A stretch of DNA of 61,889 nucleotides from CAYLYP01 sp964387795 (GTDB taxonomy: Bacteria; Bacteroidota; Bacteroidia; Bacteroidales; UBA7960), in the NCBI GenBank assembly GCA_964387795.1, contig CAYLYP010000012.1, positions 1 to 61,889 of the forward strand. The letters run 5' to 3'. Shown here piece after piece: positions 25,688-35,375 of this stretch. A program made the translations under genes and the position numbers. The first letter of the stretch is position 1. Every line of letters starts with the position of its first letter. The notes below the pieces were generated by a model. The model was not told where the DNA came from, did not search any database, and was given only the letters and a program-made list of their open reading frames with translations.

Positions 25688-26803
25688 TCATATTTTAAAG
25701 AATGTCACTATTTCTGATAATTCAGAAGCCATGCTTTTAAGGTTTTCTGCACTTTCATGAAGACTTGAGGCATTAGAGGCATTATGTTGCGCCTTTTCGT
25801 TCAATTGCATGATGGCAGAGTTTACCTGTTCAGAGCCAGAACTTTGTTCCATGCTGGCAGCAGTTATTTCCTGAACGAGCTTCATTGTTGAATCAACATC
25901 AGGCATGATTTGATTAATCATCCCTGTGGATTCTTTTGTGATTTTAGTTGTTGAAGTAGTAGAACCAACAATTTCACCAGCAGCAACCTTGCTCCTTTCA
26001 GCAAGTTTTCTGACCTCAGCAGCCACAACAGCGAAGCCTTTTCCCTGTTCACCTGCACGGGCAGCTTCTACGGCAGCGTTTAATGCCAGTATATTTGTTT
26101 GGACTGAAATATCATTGATGATCTTAATCTTTTCATTTATTGATTCTATTGCCTTCATGCTTGTATCAGAGCTTTCGGCTACCTTTTTCATGTTTTCAGC
26201 CACCTTTACCGAAAGGGATTCCGTATTCCTTGAGTTATCGGTATTCGATTGGATGTTGGATACCATTTCTTCCATCGAAGATGAGATTTCTTCAATAGAA
26301 GCAGCCTGGACATTTGCACTGTCAAGAATGATTTCGGATGCATTAGAGATTGTCTGGCTTTCGTTTTTCAACATTTCTACTCCCTGCTGGATTTCAGAGA
26401 TTACTTTGTTTAATCCTTCTGTCAGTGTTTTAACTGCTGTAGAGATTGTTCCTATTTCATCATGTCTTTCAGTATCTTCTTTGTCAACTTTTATCCTTAA
26501 ATCGCCTTTTGCTACAGTTTCCAATTTTCCGGTTACTGAGCGCAATGGGCGTAAAAGCTTACCGGAGTATGCCAGCAGAAAGCCTGTTAATATAATACCA
26601 ATAGCAGTAGCCAGGGCCAAAGGATATTGATCCGAAAACTTACTTGCTATGTTTGTGTTAACAGTTATGAATAAAACGTTTGTTACCCATAACATCCCAA
26701 TCTTAAAGAAAACAGATCCTTTGAAATAGTATCTTAAGATTAAGTAAGCAACAGGTATTCCAATTACAAAGGATGGCAGTAGTTTTAAAAGACCCATTAA
26801 CAT
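25688..26803 (-). CDS. Methyl-accepting chemotaxis protein
   Basis: A 371-residue protein with three closely spaced membrane helices (about 6-25, 32-52 and 60-80), a HAMP segment and a cytoplasmic signalling domain with the conserved hairpin tip (QTNILALNAAVEAARAGEQG and GFAVVAAEVRKLAERS). There is almost no periplasmic loop, so it probably senses something in or near the membrane or inside the cell. No che genes or flagellar genes are in the window. The start may be the ATG at 26803 or the next at 26797. Confidence 0.9.
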   Translation of the reverse strand: MLMGLLKLLPSFVIGIPVAYLILRYYFKGSVFFKIGMLWVTNVLFITVNTNIASKFSDQYPLALATAIGIILTGFLLAYSGKLLRPLRSVTGKLETVAKGDLRIKVDKEDTERHDEIGTISTAVKTLTEGLNKVISEIQQGVEMLKNESQTISNASEIILDSANVQAASIEEISSSMEEMVSNIQSNTDNSRNTESLSVKVAENMKKVAESSDTSMKAIESINEKIKIINDISVQTNILALNAAVEAARAGEQGKGFAVVAAEVRKLAERSKVAAGEIVGSTTSTTKITKESTGMINQIMPDVDSTMKLVQEITAASMEQSSGSEQVNSAIMQLNEKAQHNASNASSLHESAENLKSMASELSEIVTFFKI

Positions 26804-27063
26804 GATGCTTTATTTTTAATGTGAAGTGTATTTATTTGTTTAAATCCACTGTAAATTGCGATAAAAAACAAATTTATGGAAGAAAAATGACCATTCCAAA
26901 TTTATTTATTACTTATAGGTGGTTGATAGACAATAATATATGATTAATTCGATATTTAAATCAAACTAATAAGTTTTTATTCTTTCCTGATATATTCAGA
27001 TTAATGGGATTACAACAATAAAAAAAAGTAAAATGAAGGATAATGTTCAATGGAAACAGGTTT

Positions 27064-27723
27064 TTAAGCGAAGGGCTTATCAAACCTTTTTTCGTAGGCA
27101 TTGTTTTTTTTAAGGTTGCTGTCCCAATAGAAGTTAGTAAACCCTAATAAAGAAAATATACGGTTAGAGAATCTTCTGGCAGGTGATAAATGTAAAGGTT
27201 TTGCCAGCTCTGCTTTAATCTTTGGAGAGAATTCATTGTTCAGGGCAAAATGATAACCAAGTTCATAAAACTTGTTATAAAGCTTGTTTGTCATGACAGG
27301 TGGCATGATTTGAATGCCTTCAACGCCACCTTTAATGATTGTTCCAAGGTAATGAAAGCCCATCCTTTTACAGAACTTTTCAAGATATCTTTCGAGGGCT
27401 TTTGATTGAAATGATTCGGGGAAGCCTGATTGAACAATAAATCCAATCCTTTTGCCCGGGTCTTTACAGTTGTTATAAACGTTTTCCAGGAAGAATTTTA
27501 CTATGCCAGGCATACAATCTGTGTATAAAGGCATTATAACAATAGCTGTTTCAGCCTGCTGAAAAGCTTTTACAAATTCATCGATATGATTGGTAATTGC
27601 AAGATAAAAGACAGGCACTTCTTCAAGGCATACGGAAGAATAGCCTTTTAAAAACTGTTCGGTAAGCAATGTGGAATTGCTTTTTTTTGCACGGGGCGAT
27701 CCGTTAAATATGGCAATTTTCAT
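27064..27723 (-). CDS. Flavodoxin-like NAD(P)H-dependent oxidoreductase
   Basis: A 219-residue flavodoxin-fold protein. The FMN phosphate loop is FNGSPRAKKSNSTLL at residues 6-20, followed by MPLYTDCMPGIVKFFLENVY, the second FMN-binding loop. It belongs to the NADPH-dependent FMN reductase group; the electron acceptor is unknown. A related flavoprotein gene precedes it by 53 bases on the same strand, so the two are likely co-expressed. Confidence 0.78.
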   Translation of the reverse strand: MKIAIFNGSPRAKKSNSTLLTEQFLKGYSSVCLEEVPVFYLAITNHIDEFVKAFQQAETAIVIMPLYTDCMPGIVKFFLENVYNNCKDPGKRIGFIVQSGFPESFQSKALERYLEKFCKRMGFHYLGTIIKGGVEGIQIMPPVMTNKLYNKFYELGYHFALNNEFSPKIKAELAKPLHLSPARRFSNRIFSLLGFTNFYWDSNLKKNNAYEKRFDKPFA

Positions 27724-27776
27724 CCGTTAATGATTTTTGTTGTTTAATCCTGGATGGAATTCAATTCAGGCAAATT

Positions 27777-28361
27777 CTATTTGTTTTTTGGTTTATTAGC
27801 AAACATGCCGGGATTATTAATAAAATCTACGTCTTTAAGGTCATTGGCCAATAAAGAAAACACCAAACGGCTATGCAGGTTGATAGCAAGTCTTTTGTAG
27901 ATATTGTTTATGATTTCAATATCTTCAGGATCGGTATCAGCTTCTTTAGAGAGCAAAACACCAAAATCCGGATATTTGTCATATCTTTTTCTGTGATGAC
28001 ATTCTTTGTTTATGATTTGAATATAGGGATGGATCAAAACAATGAGCCTGTCTGTAATCTTTTTTAAGGCCGAACTTGTAAAACCTGCCATAACAGGTGA
28101 TGCAAAAATCACAAGATCAGAATGGACAAATGAGTAAAAGATTTCTTCTGCCCCGTCTTTTATGATACAACTTCCAGGGGTTTTCCACCAGCAACTCCAA
28201 CAGCCAGTGCAGTATTGAAGGTTCATCTTGTTTAAATGAAAAATACGCACTTCATTATCTTTTTGCAACAAATCTGTTATTCGATTGAGGTGCAAAGAAA
28301 ATGAATCTCCATCAGGTGCCATATTGCCATCCAACACCAGGATTTTTTTTTGTGGCTTCAT
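27777..28361 (-). CDS. Flavodoxin family / iron-sulfur flavoprotein-like oxidoreductase
   Basis: A 194-residue protein starting at the ATG at 28361 (MKPQKKILVLDGN). A longer frame to 28400 exists, but a -7 promoter element lies at 28398-28405, so the transcript would start inside it. The FMN loop is DGNMAPDGDSFSL; the cysteines in YCTGCWSCWWKTPGSCIIKD resemble the redox cysteines of iron-sulfur flavoproteins. FASPVMAGFTSSALKKITDR completes the flavin site. It is upstream of a second flavodoxin-like gene. Confidence 0.75.
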   Translation of the reverse strand: MKPQKKILVLDGNMAPDGDSFSLHLNRITDLLQKDNEVRIFHLNKMNLQYCTGCWSCWWKTPGSCIIKDGAEEIFYSFVHSDLVIFASPVMAGFTSSALKKITDRLIVLIHPYIQIINKECHHRKRYDKYPDFGVLLSKEADTDPEDIEIINNIYKRLAINLHSRLVFSLLANDLKDVDFINNPGMFANKPKNK

Positions 28362-28397
28362 AATACCCGTATTTTCTTTAGTCTTTTGGACAGAAAG

Positions 28398-28405
28398 CAA
28401 ATTTA
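28398..28405 (-). promoter_or_regulatory. -7 promoter element for the flavoprotein pair
   Basis: The minus strand reads TAAATTTG, an exact -7 consensus, 36 bases before the ATG at 28361. No -33 TTTG is seen at the usual spacing. It supports the shorter start of the downstream gene. Confidence 0.45.
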
Positions 28406-28565
28406 GGTATATTATTCGTTTTTTCTTATAAAAAACACCGCTATTCGTTATTTCTGTTTTCGATATTGCATTGGGTTGACAAAGATGAATGAAAAATTTT
28501 CAAAATCCATTTGAACCATAATCAGGTTATGTTGTTAATGATAATGAATCTAAATTGAATTAAAC

Positions 28566-29168
28566 ATGGAAAACAAAGAAGCAACAAATAAGTACCCGGT
28601 ATTGGATATTATAAAGAAACGTTGGAGCCCACGAGCTTTTTCACCAAAGCCTGTAGAAAAAGAAAAGCTTCAATCAATGATTGAAGCAGCACGTTGGTCC
28701 CCCTCTGCTTTTAATGGTCAGCCCTGGAGATTTATTGTAGGGATAAAGGGAAAAGGAAAGACCTATGAAAAGATTAGGGAGAGTATGGTAGATTTTAACC
28801 AGATATGGAGCATCACTGCACCTGTTTTGATTGTAGCAGTTGGCAAGAAAGTGGTTGATGCAAATAATAAGCCCAATGATTCCTGGCAGTATGATATAGG
28901 CCAGAGTATGGCGTATTTAACAATGCAGGCAATGGATATGGGGCTTTATGCACATCAGATGACAGGATTGTCAAGAGAAAAGCTTGCTGAGCTTTTTAAT
29001 GTGCCTGAAACTTATGAGCCATTTAGTGTCATAGCAGTAGGTTATATTGGGGATGCAGCTCAGTTGCCGGAAGACTTTCAGAAAATGGAAAGGGCAGAGA
29101 GGTCGAGACTGCCATATAACGAACTTGTTTTTGAAGAGCGTTTTGGGCAATCAAGTGATTTGTTTTAA
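28566..29168 (+). CDS. Nitroreductase family protein
   Basis: A 200-residue FMN-binding protein of the nitroreductase fold. RWSPRAF at the start, IEAARWSPSAFNGQPWRFIVG and AYLTMQAMDMGLYAHQMTG are the FMN-binding and dimer motifs of the family. Members reduce nitro compounds, quinones or flavins; the substrate here cannot be told. It stands alone and ends at a strong terminator shared with elbB. Confidence 0.88.
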   Translation: MENKEATNKYPVLDIIKKRWSPRAFSPKPVEKEKLQSMIEAARWSPSAFNGQPWRFIVGIKGKGKTYEKIRESMVDFNQIWSITAPVLIVAVGKKVVDANNKPNDSWQYDIGQSMAYLTMQAMDMGLYAHQMTGLSREKLAELFNVPETYEPFSVIAVGYIGDAAQLPEDFQKMERAERSRLPYNELVFEERFGQSSDLF

Positions 29169-29190
29169 TCCGTTTCTTTAGTATTAAACA

Positions 29191-29243
29191 ATAAAAAACA
29201 GGAACTGCCGGGAAGTGAACTCCCGGCAGTTCCTGTTTTTTAT
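29191..29243. terminator. Bidirectional terminator between nitroreductase and elbB genes
   Basis: A perfect 23-base-pair stem (29191-29213 with 29221-29243) around a 7-base loop, with A-rich and T-rich ends. The core is GGAACTGCCGGGA / TCCCGGCAGTTCC. It lies between two convergent genes and can work on both strands. Confidence 0.92.
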
Positions 29244-29256
29244 TACATGAGAAAGA

Positions 29257-29904
29257 TCAGATCATTTTCAGCATTTCTTTAACGATGTTTTCAGCCCCTT
29301 CAGCAATCTGAACAATGTTGGCATTAAGCATATAGCAGGGGGTTGAAAGCAGTTTGTTTTCCTGGTCAACAATTACCTGGCCATGATGGGTTGCTTCATG
29401 TTTTGCCCCCAAACGTTCTATGGCCTGGGAAGTGCCGGATTGCTCGCCTACGGTAAGTTTTCCTTTTCCAAGGGCTTTTGCCAGTAAGACAGGAGAAACA
29501 CATAGGGCTGCAATGGGTTTCCCGGCTTCATGGGTTGTTTTGATGGCTTCATGCACTTCGGGGTTTATTTTGCAGGCATAGCCATCAAAAGCAAAAGTGC
29601 AAAGGTTTTTTGCAGCACCAAAACCACCAGGGAAAAGCAATCCATCAAAGTCTTTAACATCATATTTGCTTAAGGGCTTAATATGCCCTCTTGCAATACG
29701 TGCAGCTTCAACAAGTACATTTCGTTTTTCGTCCATCTCTTTTCCGGTCAGGTGATTGATTACATGATACTGATCCATGTCTGGGGCAAATATTTCATAT
29801 TCGGCACCAAGTTTTTTAATTGCATATAAAGACATTGTAGCTTCATGGATTTCAGCACCATCCAAAACACCGCATCCGGCTAATACAACTGCTATTTTTT
29901 TCAT
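29257..29904 (-). CDS. elbB: ElbB-like DJ-1/PfpI family glyoxalase
   Basis: A 215-residue protein with the ElbB pattern: AVVLAGCGVLDGAEIHEATM at the start, GLLFPGGFGAAKNLCTFAFDG and the nucleophile cysteine in IAALCVSPVLLAKALG. ElbB (also called GlxIII-like or scrp27a) is a member of the class I glutamine amidotransferase-like superfamily and acts on glyoxal; its link to isoprenoid synthesis is indirect. A -7 promoter element is seen 57 bases upstream. Confidence 0.88.
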   Translation of the reverse strand: MKKIAVVLAGCGVLDGAEIHEATMSLYAIKKLGAEYEIFAPDMDQYHVINHLTGKEMDEKRNVLVEAARIARGHIKPLSKYDVKDFDGLLFPGGFGAAKNLCTFAFDGYACKINPEVHEAIKTTHEAGKPIAALCVSPVLLAKALGKGKLTVGEQSGTSQAIERLGAKHEATHHGQVIVDQENKLLSTPCYMLNANIVQIAEGAENIVKEMLKMI

Positions 29905-29960
29905 GATACATCTTTTAGGTTTTATTGACTGGCTTATATTTTGTCAGGTAGGGTTTCCTA

Positions 29961-29968
29961 CAAATTTA
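29961..29968 (-). promoter_or_regulatory. -7 promoter element for elbB
   Basis: The minus strand reads TAAATTTG, matching TAnnTTTG, 57 bases before the elbB start. Confidence 0.4.
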
Positions 29969-30214
29969 ATAATTTGTTCGTGCTTTTAAAAGCAAAAGTT
30001 GATTGTAAAAGGACGCTTATTGATATTTTCGTTTACTTTTTTGGGTTAAATGCTTCTTGAAGAAAAGTCATTTGTGCCTGGTATGAAATCTTTTAAGATT
30101 GTTTTCCCGGGTTTCTTTTTGGTAAACTCAGGCGTTTTTTACTTTTATTTATAAAAGAAAGGTTTACTTTTACACAGCTAAATTTTTGTTTATTAAATCA
30201 TTTAAAACTTTAAT

Positions 30215-33133
30215 ATGAAAAAACAGGGATTATTAAAAGCGTTTGTTTTTGCTGCGCTGAATGTTCTTCTTGTAAGTGCAGTTTTGGCTCAGGGGATAAG
30301 GGATTATAAAAGTGTCCCGGGCGATCCATTAAATGTTCGGATTTATGAATTGGAAAATGGATTAAAAGTCTATCTGTCGGTATATAAGAATGCACCTCGT
30401 ATTCAAACTGCCATAGCAGTGAAAACAGGTAGTAAAAATGATCCGTCAGATAATACAGGGCTATCCCATTATCTTGAACACCTTATGTTTAAAGGGACAG
30501 ATAAATATGGTACTTTAGATTGGGAAAAGGAAAAATTTTATCTGGATCAGATTGAAGCTCTATATGAAAAACATCGTACGCTGACAAATCCTGAAGAGCG
30601 TGCTGCTGTTTATAAGTTAATAGACTCTTTGTCGTATGAAGCATCAAAGTATGCCATCCCAAATGAATACGATAAGATTGTTGCTTCATTGGGCGCTAAG
30701 GGGACCAATGCTTATACAAGTGTTGAACAAACTGTTTATATAAATGATATTCCTTCAAACCAGCTTGACAAGTGGCTTACCCTTGAATCAGAAAGGTTTC
30801 GCAACCCGATATTCAGGTTGTTCCATACAGAACTTGAAACAGTTTATGAAGAGAAAAACATGAGCCTCGATAATGATTCCAGAAAGATATGGGATGCATT
30901 GTTTGCTTCTCTTTATCCTACCCATACCTATGGAACACAAACAACGCTTGGTTTGCAGGAACACTTAAAAAATCCTTCGCTTACAACAATCCGTAATTAT
31001 TTCAATGAGAAATATGTGCCCAATAACATGGCTATCATCATGTCGGGTGATTTTAATCCTGATGAAGCCATCATGCTTATTGATAAACATTTTGGTAAAT
31101 TGCCAAGAGCTAAAGACCCACAATTCGTTCCTGCTGTTGAGAAGCCTATCGAAAAGCCAATCATAAAAGAGGTGTTTGGCCCTGATGCTGAAAACATGTA
31201 CCTTGCCTTCAGACTGCCAGGTGCAGCTTCAGTCGAGCAGGATGTATTGCAAATGATGTCAAGCGTTCTTTATAATGGAACTGCCGGGCTTATAGACCTG
31301 TCTATCAATCAGGCACAAAAAACACTGGGAGCCAGTGCTTTTGTTTATACTAAAAAGGATTATTCCAGCCATATTTTTTCTGCCAAACCTAAGCAGGGAC
31401 AGAGCCTTGAAGAACTAACCACCTTGCTGTTAGAACAAATTGAAAGGGTTAAAAAGGGTGATTTCCCGGATTGGCTTTTAAAGGCAATCATTAACGAAAT
31501 GAAAACCCGTCAGGTAAGGATGTACGAAAATAACAGCCAAAGGAATTCGGCTATGATAAGTGCATTTATCCTTGATATTCCCTGGGAAGATGAAGTAACT
31601 TCCTTTGAAAGGCTTGAAAAGATTACCAAGAGTGATATTGTTGCTTTTGCAAACAAGTATTATTCTAACAATTATGTTGTTGTTTATAAAAGGAAAGGTG
31701 TTGATAATAATATTATAAAGGTAGAAAAGCCTCAGATTACACCTGTTGTAATTAATCGCGATCAGCAAAGCGACTTTTTTACCAGCCTGAATAATATTCC
31801 AGTTGAGCCGGTAAGCCCTGTTTTCCTTGATTATAACAAAGACATCCGCATTACTTCAATAAGAGAAGACCTGCCTCTGTATTACAAGCAAAATGAAGAG
31901 AATAAAACTTTTACTTTGTATTATGTCTTTGACATGGGCAAGAACCATGACCCAAAACTTGCTCTTGCCATTGATTATTTAAAGTATCTTGGAACCAGCC
32001 GCTACACACCTGTTCAGGTGAAAGAGGAATTGTATAAAATAGGCTGTTCGTTTAATGTGTTCTCAAGTGATGACCAGGTTTATGTATCATTATTTGGGTT
32101 GAGCGAAAACCTTTTTGAAGGCATTAAGTTTTTTGAACATCTGATGAGTGATGCCATTGCAAATCCTCAGGCATTGGAAAACATGAAGAAGGATATTTTA
32201 AAGAAAAGGGCTGACAGCAAGCTGAATAAGAGCAATATCCTTTGGGGTGGGATGTTTAACTATGGGATTTATGGCCCCAACTCTTCATTCACAAACATCA
32301 TTTCGGAAGAAGAACTGATGAAAGTTACTCCTGAGGACTTGATTTCACTGATCCATAAACTTAATACTTACCAGCATAAGGTTGTATTTTATGGGACGCA
32401 TTCAGAAAAAGAAATCATTGATATTCTCCTTGCCAATCACAGGATACCTAAAAGCCTGAAAGCACTGCCCCAGGAAGTGAAGTTTGAAGAGCTAAACCCA
32501 ACAGAGAATACTGTTTACATTGTGGATTATAACATGACCCAGGTCGAAATCCTTATGGTAGCCAAATCGCAGGCTTATGCCCCTGAACAGATGCCTGTGA
32601 TGAACCTTTTCAACGAATATTTTGGAAGTGGCATGTCATCGGTTGTATTCCAGGAACTAAGGGAAGCAAAAGGTCTTGCCTATACAGCTTATGCTGCTTA
32701 TAGCACACCTTCCCGCCCCGACAGGAGCCACTATATCTATTCATTTATTGGCACACAAAACGACAAACTTCCTGAAGCAATGGCAGGTATGAAGAATCTT
32801 TTGGATAAGATGCCTGTTTCAGAAAAGAGTTTTAATACAGCCAAAGATGCCATTATTGAACGCCTTCGCACAGAAAGGATCACCAAAACATCCATTCTTT
32901 TCAATTATCTGAATGCCCAAAAGATGGGACTGGATCATGATCTCCGTATGGATGTTTACAATACTGTTCCTAAGCTTAATTTTGATGATTTAAAGAAATT
33001 CCAGGATGAGCATGTTGCTAACAAGGCATTTACTGTATTGGTATTAGGGAAGAAAGACCAATTGGATCTTGAGACCTTATCAAAATATGGTAAGATTAAG
33101 TTCTTAAGCCTTGAAGAAATATTTGGATATTAA
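30215..33133 (+). CDS. M16 family (insulinase-like) zinc metallopeptidase
   Basis: A 972-residue protein with a signal peptide (about 1-26) and the duplicated M16 fold. The active half has the inverted zinc motif HYLEH (H85, E88, H89) and the distal glutamate in ELETVYEEKNMS. The second half (about 520-970) has REAKGLAYTAYAAY, typical of the substrate-clamping half, and no zinc site. Its likely role is digestion of peptides in the periplasm. It ends at a strong terminator. It is unusually long for M16B proteins because both halves are on one chain. Confidence 0.92.
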   Translation: MKKQGLLKAFVFAALNVLLVSAVLAQGIRDYKSVPGDPLNVRIYELENGLKVYLSVYKNAPRIQTAIAVKTGSKNDPSDNTGLSHYLEHLMFKGTDKYGTLDWEKEKFYLDQIEALYEKHRTLTNPEERAAVYKLIDSLSYEASKYAIPNEYDKIVASLGAKGTNAYTSVEQTVYINDIPSNQLDKWLTLESERFRNPIFRLFHTELETVYEEKNMSLDNDSRKIWDALFASLYPTHTYGTQTTLGLQEHLKNPSLTTIRNYFNEKYVPNNMAIIMSGDFNPDEAIMLIDKHFGKLPRAKDPQFVPAVEKPIEKPIIKEVFGPDAENMYLAFRLPGAASVEQDVLQMMSSVLYNGTAGLIDLSINQAQKTLGASAFVYTKKDYSSHIFSAKPKQGQSLEELTTLLLEQIERVKKGDFPDWLLKAIINEMKTRQVRMYENNSQRNSAMISAFILDIPWEDEVTSFERLEKITKSDIVAFANKYYSNNYVVVYKRKGVDNNIIKVEKPQITPVVINRDQQSDFFTSLNNIPVEPVSPVFLDYNKDIRITSIREDLPLYYKQNEENKTFTLYYVFDMGKNHDPKLALAIDYLKYLGTSRYTPVQVKEELYKIGCSFNVFSSDDQVYVSLFGLSENLFEGIKFFEHLMSDAIANPQALENMKKDILKKRADSKLNKSNILWGGMFNYGIYGPNSSFTNIISEEELMKVTPEDLISLIHKLNTYQHKVVFYGTHSEKEIIDILLANHRIPKSLKALPQEVKFEELNPTENTVYIVDYNMTQVEILMVAKSQAYAPEQMPVMNLFNEYFGSGMSSVVFQELREAKGLAYTAYAAYSTPSRPDRSHYIYSFIGTQNDKLPEAMAGMKNLLDKMPVSEKSFNTAKDAIIERLRTERITKTSILFNYLNAQKMGLDHDLRMDVYNTVPKLNFDDLKKFQDEHVANKAFTVLVLGKKDQLDLETLSKYGKIKFLSLEEIFGY

Positions 33134-33156
33134 TGGTCAATTGAATGAAAAAGAAA

Positions 33157-33181
33157 AAGCCCGCTAAAGCGGGCTTTTTTT
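33157..33181. terminator. Bidirectional terminator between M16 and usp genes
   Basis: AAAAGCCCGC, loop TAAA, GCGGGCTTTT followed by more T. It is 24 bases past the M16 stop and 29 bases before the end of the convergent Usp gene, so it can serve both. Confidence 0.9.
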
Positions 33182-33209
33182 ATATGGAATTGGGGCAATA
33201 AATAGAATA

Positions 33210-34073
33210 TCAACCGCCACTTCCTGAAAAGCTTGATGTTTGTTTAAATGTTGATTTTGAATCAATACTTAATACAGGCACAGGAGAATGATTGATAAGT
33301 TTCTGGCTGTCATTTCCCAAATAATATCCAAGTCCTGATGAATCCATGTCCTTCATGGCAACGATGAGGTCAGCATCGATCAATTTCGCATGTTCAGTGC
33401 ATGCTTCACAAATATCTTTATTTTCAACTATATCTGTTTTAAATGGGACTTTAAATGCATTATAGTGATCAGTGATCTGGCCGATGAATTGTCTTACTTT
33501 TAAACGAAACTCTTCAAAGCCTGAACTATAAATTCCAAGCATCACAATTTCTGCATTAAAAAGCAATGCCATTTCGCCTGCAAGGGTAACTTTTTGGCGG
33601 GTAACAATAGAATGGTCTATGGGAAGGAGGATTTTTTTGATGTCCCTGTTAACATCAAACATTTCCCTTATGGTAATTATGGGGCACTGAACAGTTGATA
33701 CCAAACGGAAGGCATTGCTTCCAATCCAGAATTCTTCAAAGCCAGAAACACCATGTGTGCCTGCTACAACCAAATAAGAATCCATGTATTTGGCCTGAGC
33801 TGCTATTTCTTTATAGATTTTCCCTTCCCGGATTGTATAGTCGATTTTTCCATTAAGCTCAGGGGAATATGATTCCACAAGGTTCTCAAACCTGCTTTTT
33901 GCTTCAACAAGATGTTGGGCTTGAGTATCCGGATAAACTGAACCAGCAGAGCCTGGTTTGTTCACATAGATCATCGTAACAGAAGCATCTAAGGTTTTGG
34001 CCATTCTGACTGAATACTTTAAAGCATTAATGGAACAGTCTGAGAAATCAATGGCAACGAGGATTTTTTTCAT
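33210..34073 (-). CDS. Tandem universal stress protein
   Basis: A 287-residue protein with two UspA domains. The start at 34073 (MKKILVAIDFSDCSINALKYS) is preferred to the frame opening at 34142, because it begins directly at the first beta strand of the family. GTHGVSGFEEFWIGSNAFRLV in the first half gives a G-x2-G-x9-G-type ATP loop; the second half (KKILLPIDHS to SSGLGYYLGNDSQKLI) is more diverged. The family responds to stress and binds ATP or AMP. It stands alone. Confidence 0.85.
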   Translation of the reverse strand: MKKILVAIDFSDCSINALKYSVRMAKTLDASVTMIYVNKPGSAGSVYPDTQAQHLVEAKSRFENLVESYSPELNGKIDYTIREGKIYKEIAAQAKYMDSYLVVAGTHGVSGFEEFWIGSNAFRLVSTVQCPIITIREMFDVNRDIKKILLPIDHSIVTRQKVTLAGEMALLFNAEIVMLGIYSSGFEEFRLKVRQFIGQITDHYNAFKVPFKTDIVENKDICEACTEHAKLIDADLIVAMKDMDSSGLGYYLGNDSQKLINHSPVPVLSIDSKSTFKQTSSFSGSGG

Positions 34074-34318
34074 AACATCGCTTTTATGAGTGGGTAAGAA
34101 ATCATCTAAAGAGCAAAATAAAACCCGGAATGGGATAAGCACAAAAGAAAAAAATTACCTGGGACATCAGGCTTATGCTTCCACAACGGGATTGTTGCTA
34201 AATTAGTTAAAAAATATTAATACTCCTATTAAAACTAAAAATATTTTTACAAGGCAAAACAATAATCATTGCAAATAATATGATTACCGGTAGTGGATGA
34301 GTTGTATAAGTATTCTAT

Positions 34319-34326
34319 TAACTTTG
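34319..34326 (+). promoter_or_regulatory. -7 promoter element for ruvB-queG
   Basis: TAACTTTG, an exact match to TAnnTTTG, 20 bases before the ruvB ATG. The -33 element is weak. Confidence 0.5.
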
Positions 34327-34346
34327 CATAGAGAAAAGGAAAAAAG

Positions 34347-35372
34347 ATGAATAAAAACCTTGATGCAGATGCATCTCGCTTGAGTGCTGCCGAGAAAGAA
34401 TTTGAGAGGGCGCTCAGGCCTGGTTCATTTGAGAGTTTTAGTGGGCAGGCACAGGTGGTTGAAAACCTGAAAGTTTTTGTAGGGGCAGCCCGCCAAAGGG
34501 GCGAGTCCTTAGACCATGTTTTATTACATGGCCCTCCCGGATTGGGAAAGACTACTCTGGCCCATATCATTGCCAACGAGATGGGAGTGGGCATTAAAGT
34601 TACCTCAGGTCCTGTATTGGATAAACCTGGAGACCTGGCAGGCTTGCTTACCAACCTTGAAGAAAACGATGTTTTGTTTATTGATGAAATCCATCGTTTA
34701 TCCCCTGTTGTGGAAGAGTATTTGTATTCTGCAATGGAGGATTATAAAATTGATATTATGATTGAAACAGGGCCTAATGCCCGAAGCATCCAGATATCCC
34801 TTAGCCCATTCACCCTGATAGGTGCTACTACCAGAAGTGGATTGCTTACCTCACCCTTAAGGGCTCGTTTTGGGATTAATTCCAGGTTAAGTTATTATGA
34901 TACTGCCTTATTAACGAAGATTATTAAGCGCTCTGCTTCATTGATCCAAATTCCTATTAAGGACGATGCTGCTGTTGAAATTGCTGGCCGTAGCCGTGGA
35001 ACCCCCAGGATAGCTAATGCTTTGCTGCGAAGGGTCAGGGATTTTGCTCAGGTAAAGGGTAACGGGACTATCGACCTGCCCATCGCTTTATATGCTTTGG
35101 AAGCCTTGCATGTTGATGCCCATGGCCTTGATGAGATGGACAATAAGATACTACTTACAATCATCGACAAGTTTAAAGGGGGACCTGTTGGCCTAACTAC
35201 AATTGCTACTGCAGTGGGAGAAGACCCTGGGACCATTGAAGAAGTTTATGAACCTTTTCTTATTCAGGAAGGTTACCTGATGCGCACCCCCAGGGGGCGT
35301 GAAGCTACTGATATGGCATTTAAACATCTGGGAAGGAACAGGTTTTCTGCTCAGGGCACTTTGTTCGAATGA
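34347..35372 (+). CDS. ruvB: Holliday junction branch migration helicase RuvB
   Basis: A 341-residue AAA+ ATPase of normal length. Walker A is GPPGLGKTTLAH and Walker B FIDEIHRL; GATTRSGLLTSPLRARFG holds sensor 1 and the arginine finger, and RGTPRIANALLRRVRDFA sensor 2. The C-terminal winged helix (GRNRFSAQGTLFE) binds DNA. RuvB drives branch migration with RuvA. It lies 3 bases before queG and is co-transcribed with it. Confidence 0.98.
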   Translation: MNKNLDADASRLSAAEKEFERALRPGSFESFSGQAQVVENLKVFVGAARQRGESLDHVLLHGPPGLGKTTLAHIIANEMGVGIKVTSGPVLDKPGDLAGLLTNLEENDVLFIDEIHRLSPVVEEYLYSAMEDYKIDIMIETGPNARSIQISLSPFTLIGATTRSGLLTSPLRARFGINSRLSYYDTALLTKIIKRSASLIQIPIKDDAAVEIAGRSRGTPRIANALLRRVRDFAQVKGNGTIDLPIALYALEALHVDAHGLDEMDNKILLTIIDKFKGGPVGLTTIATAVGEDPGTIEEVYEPFLIQEGYLMRTPRGREATDMAFKHLGRNRFSAQGTLFE

Positions 35373-35375
35373 GAG

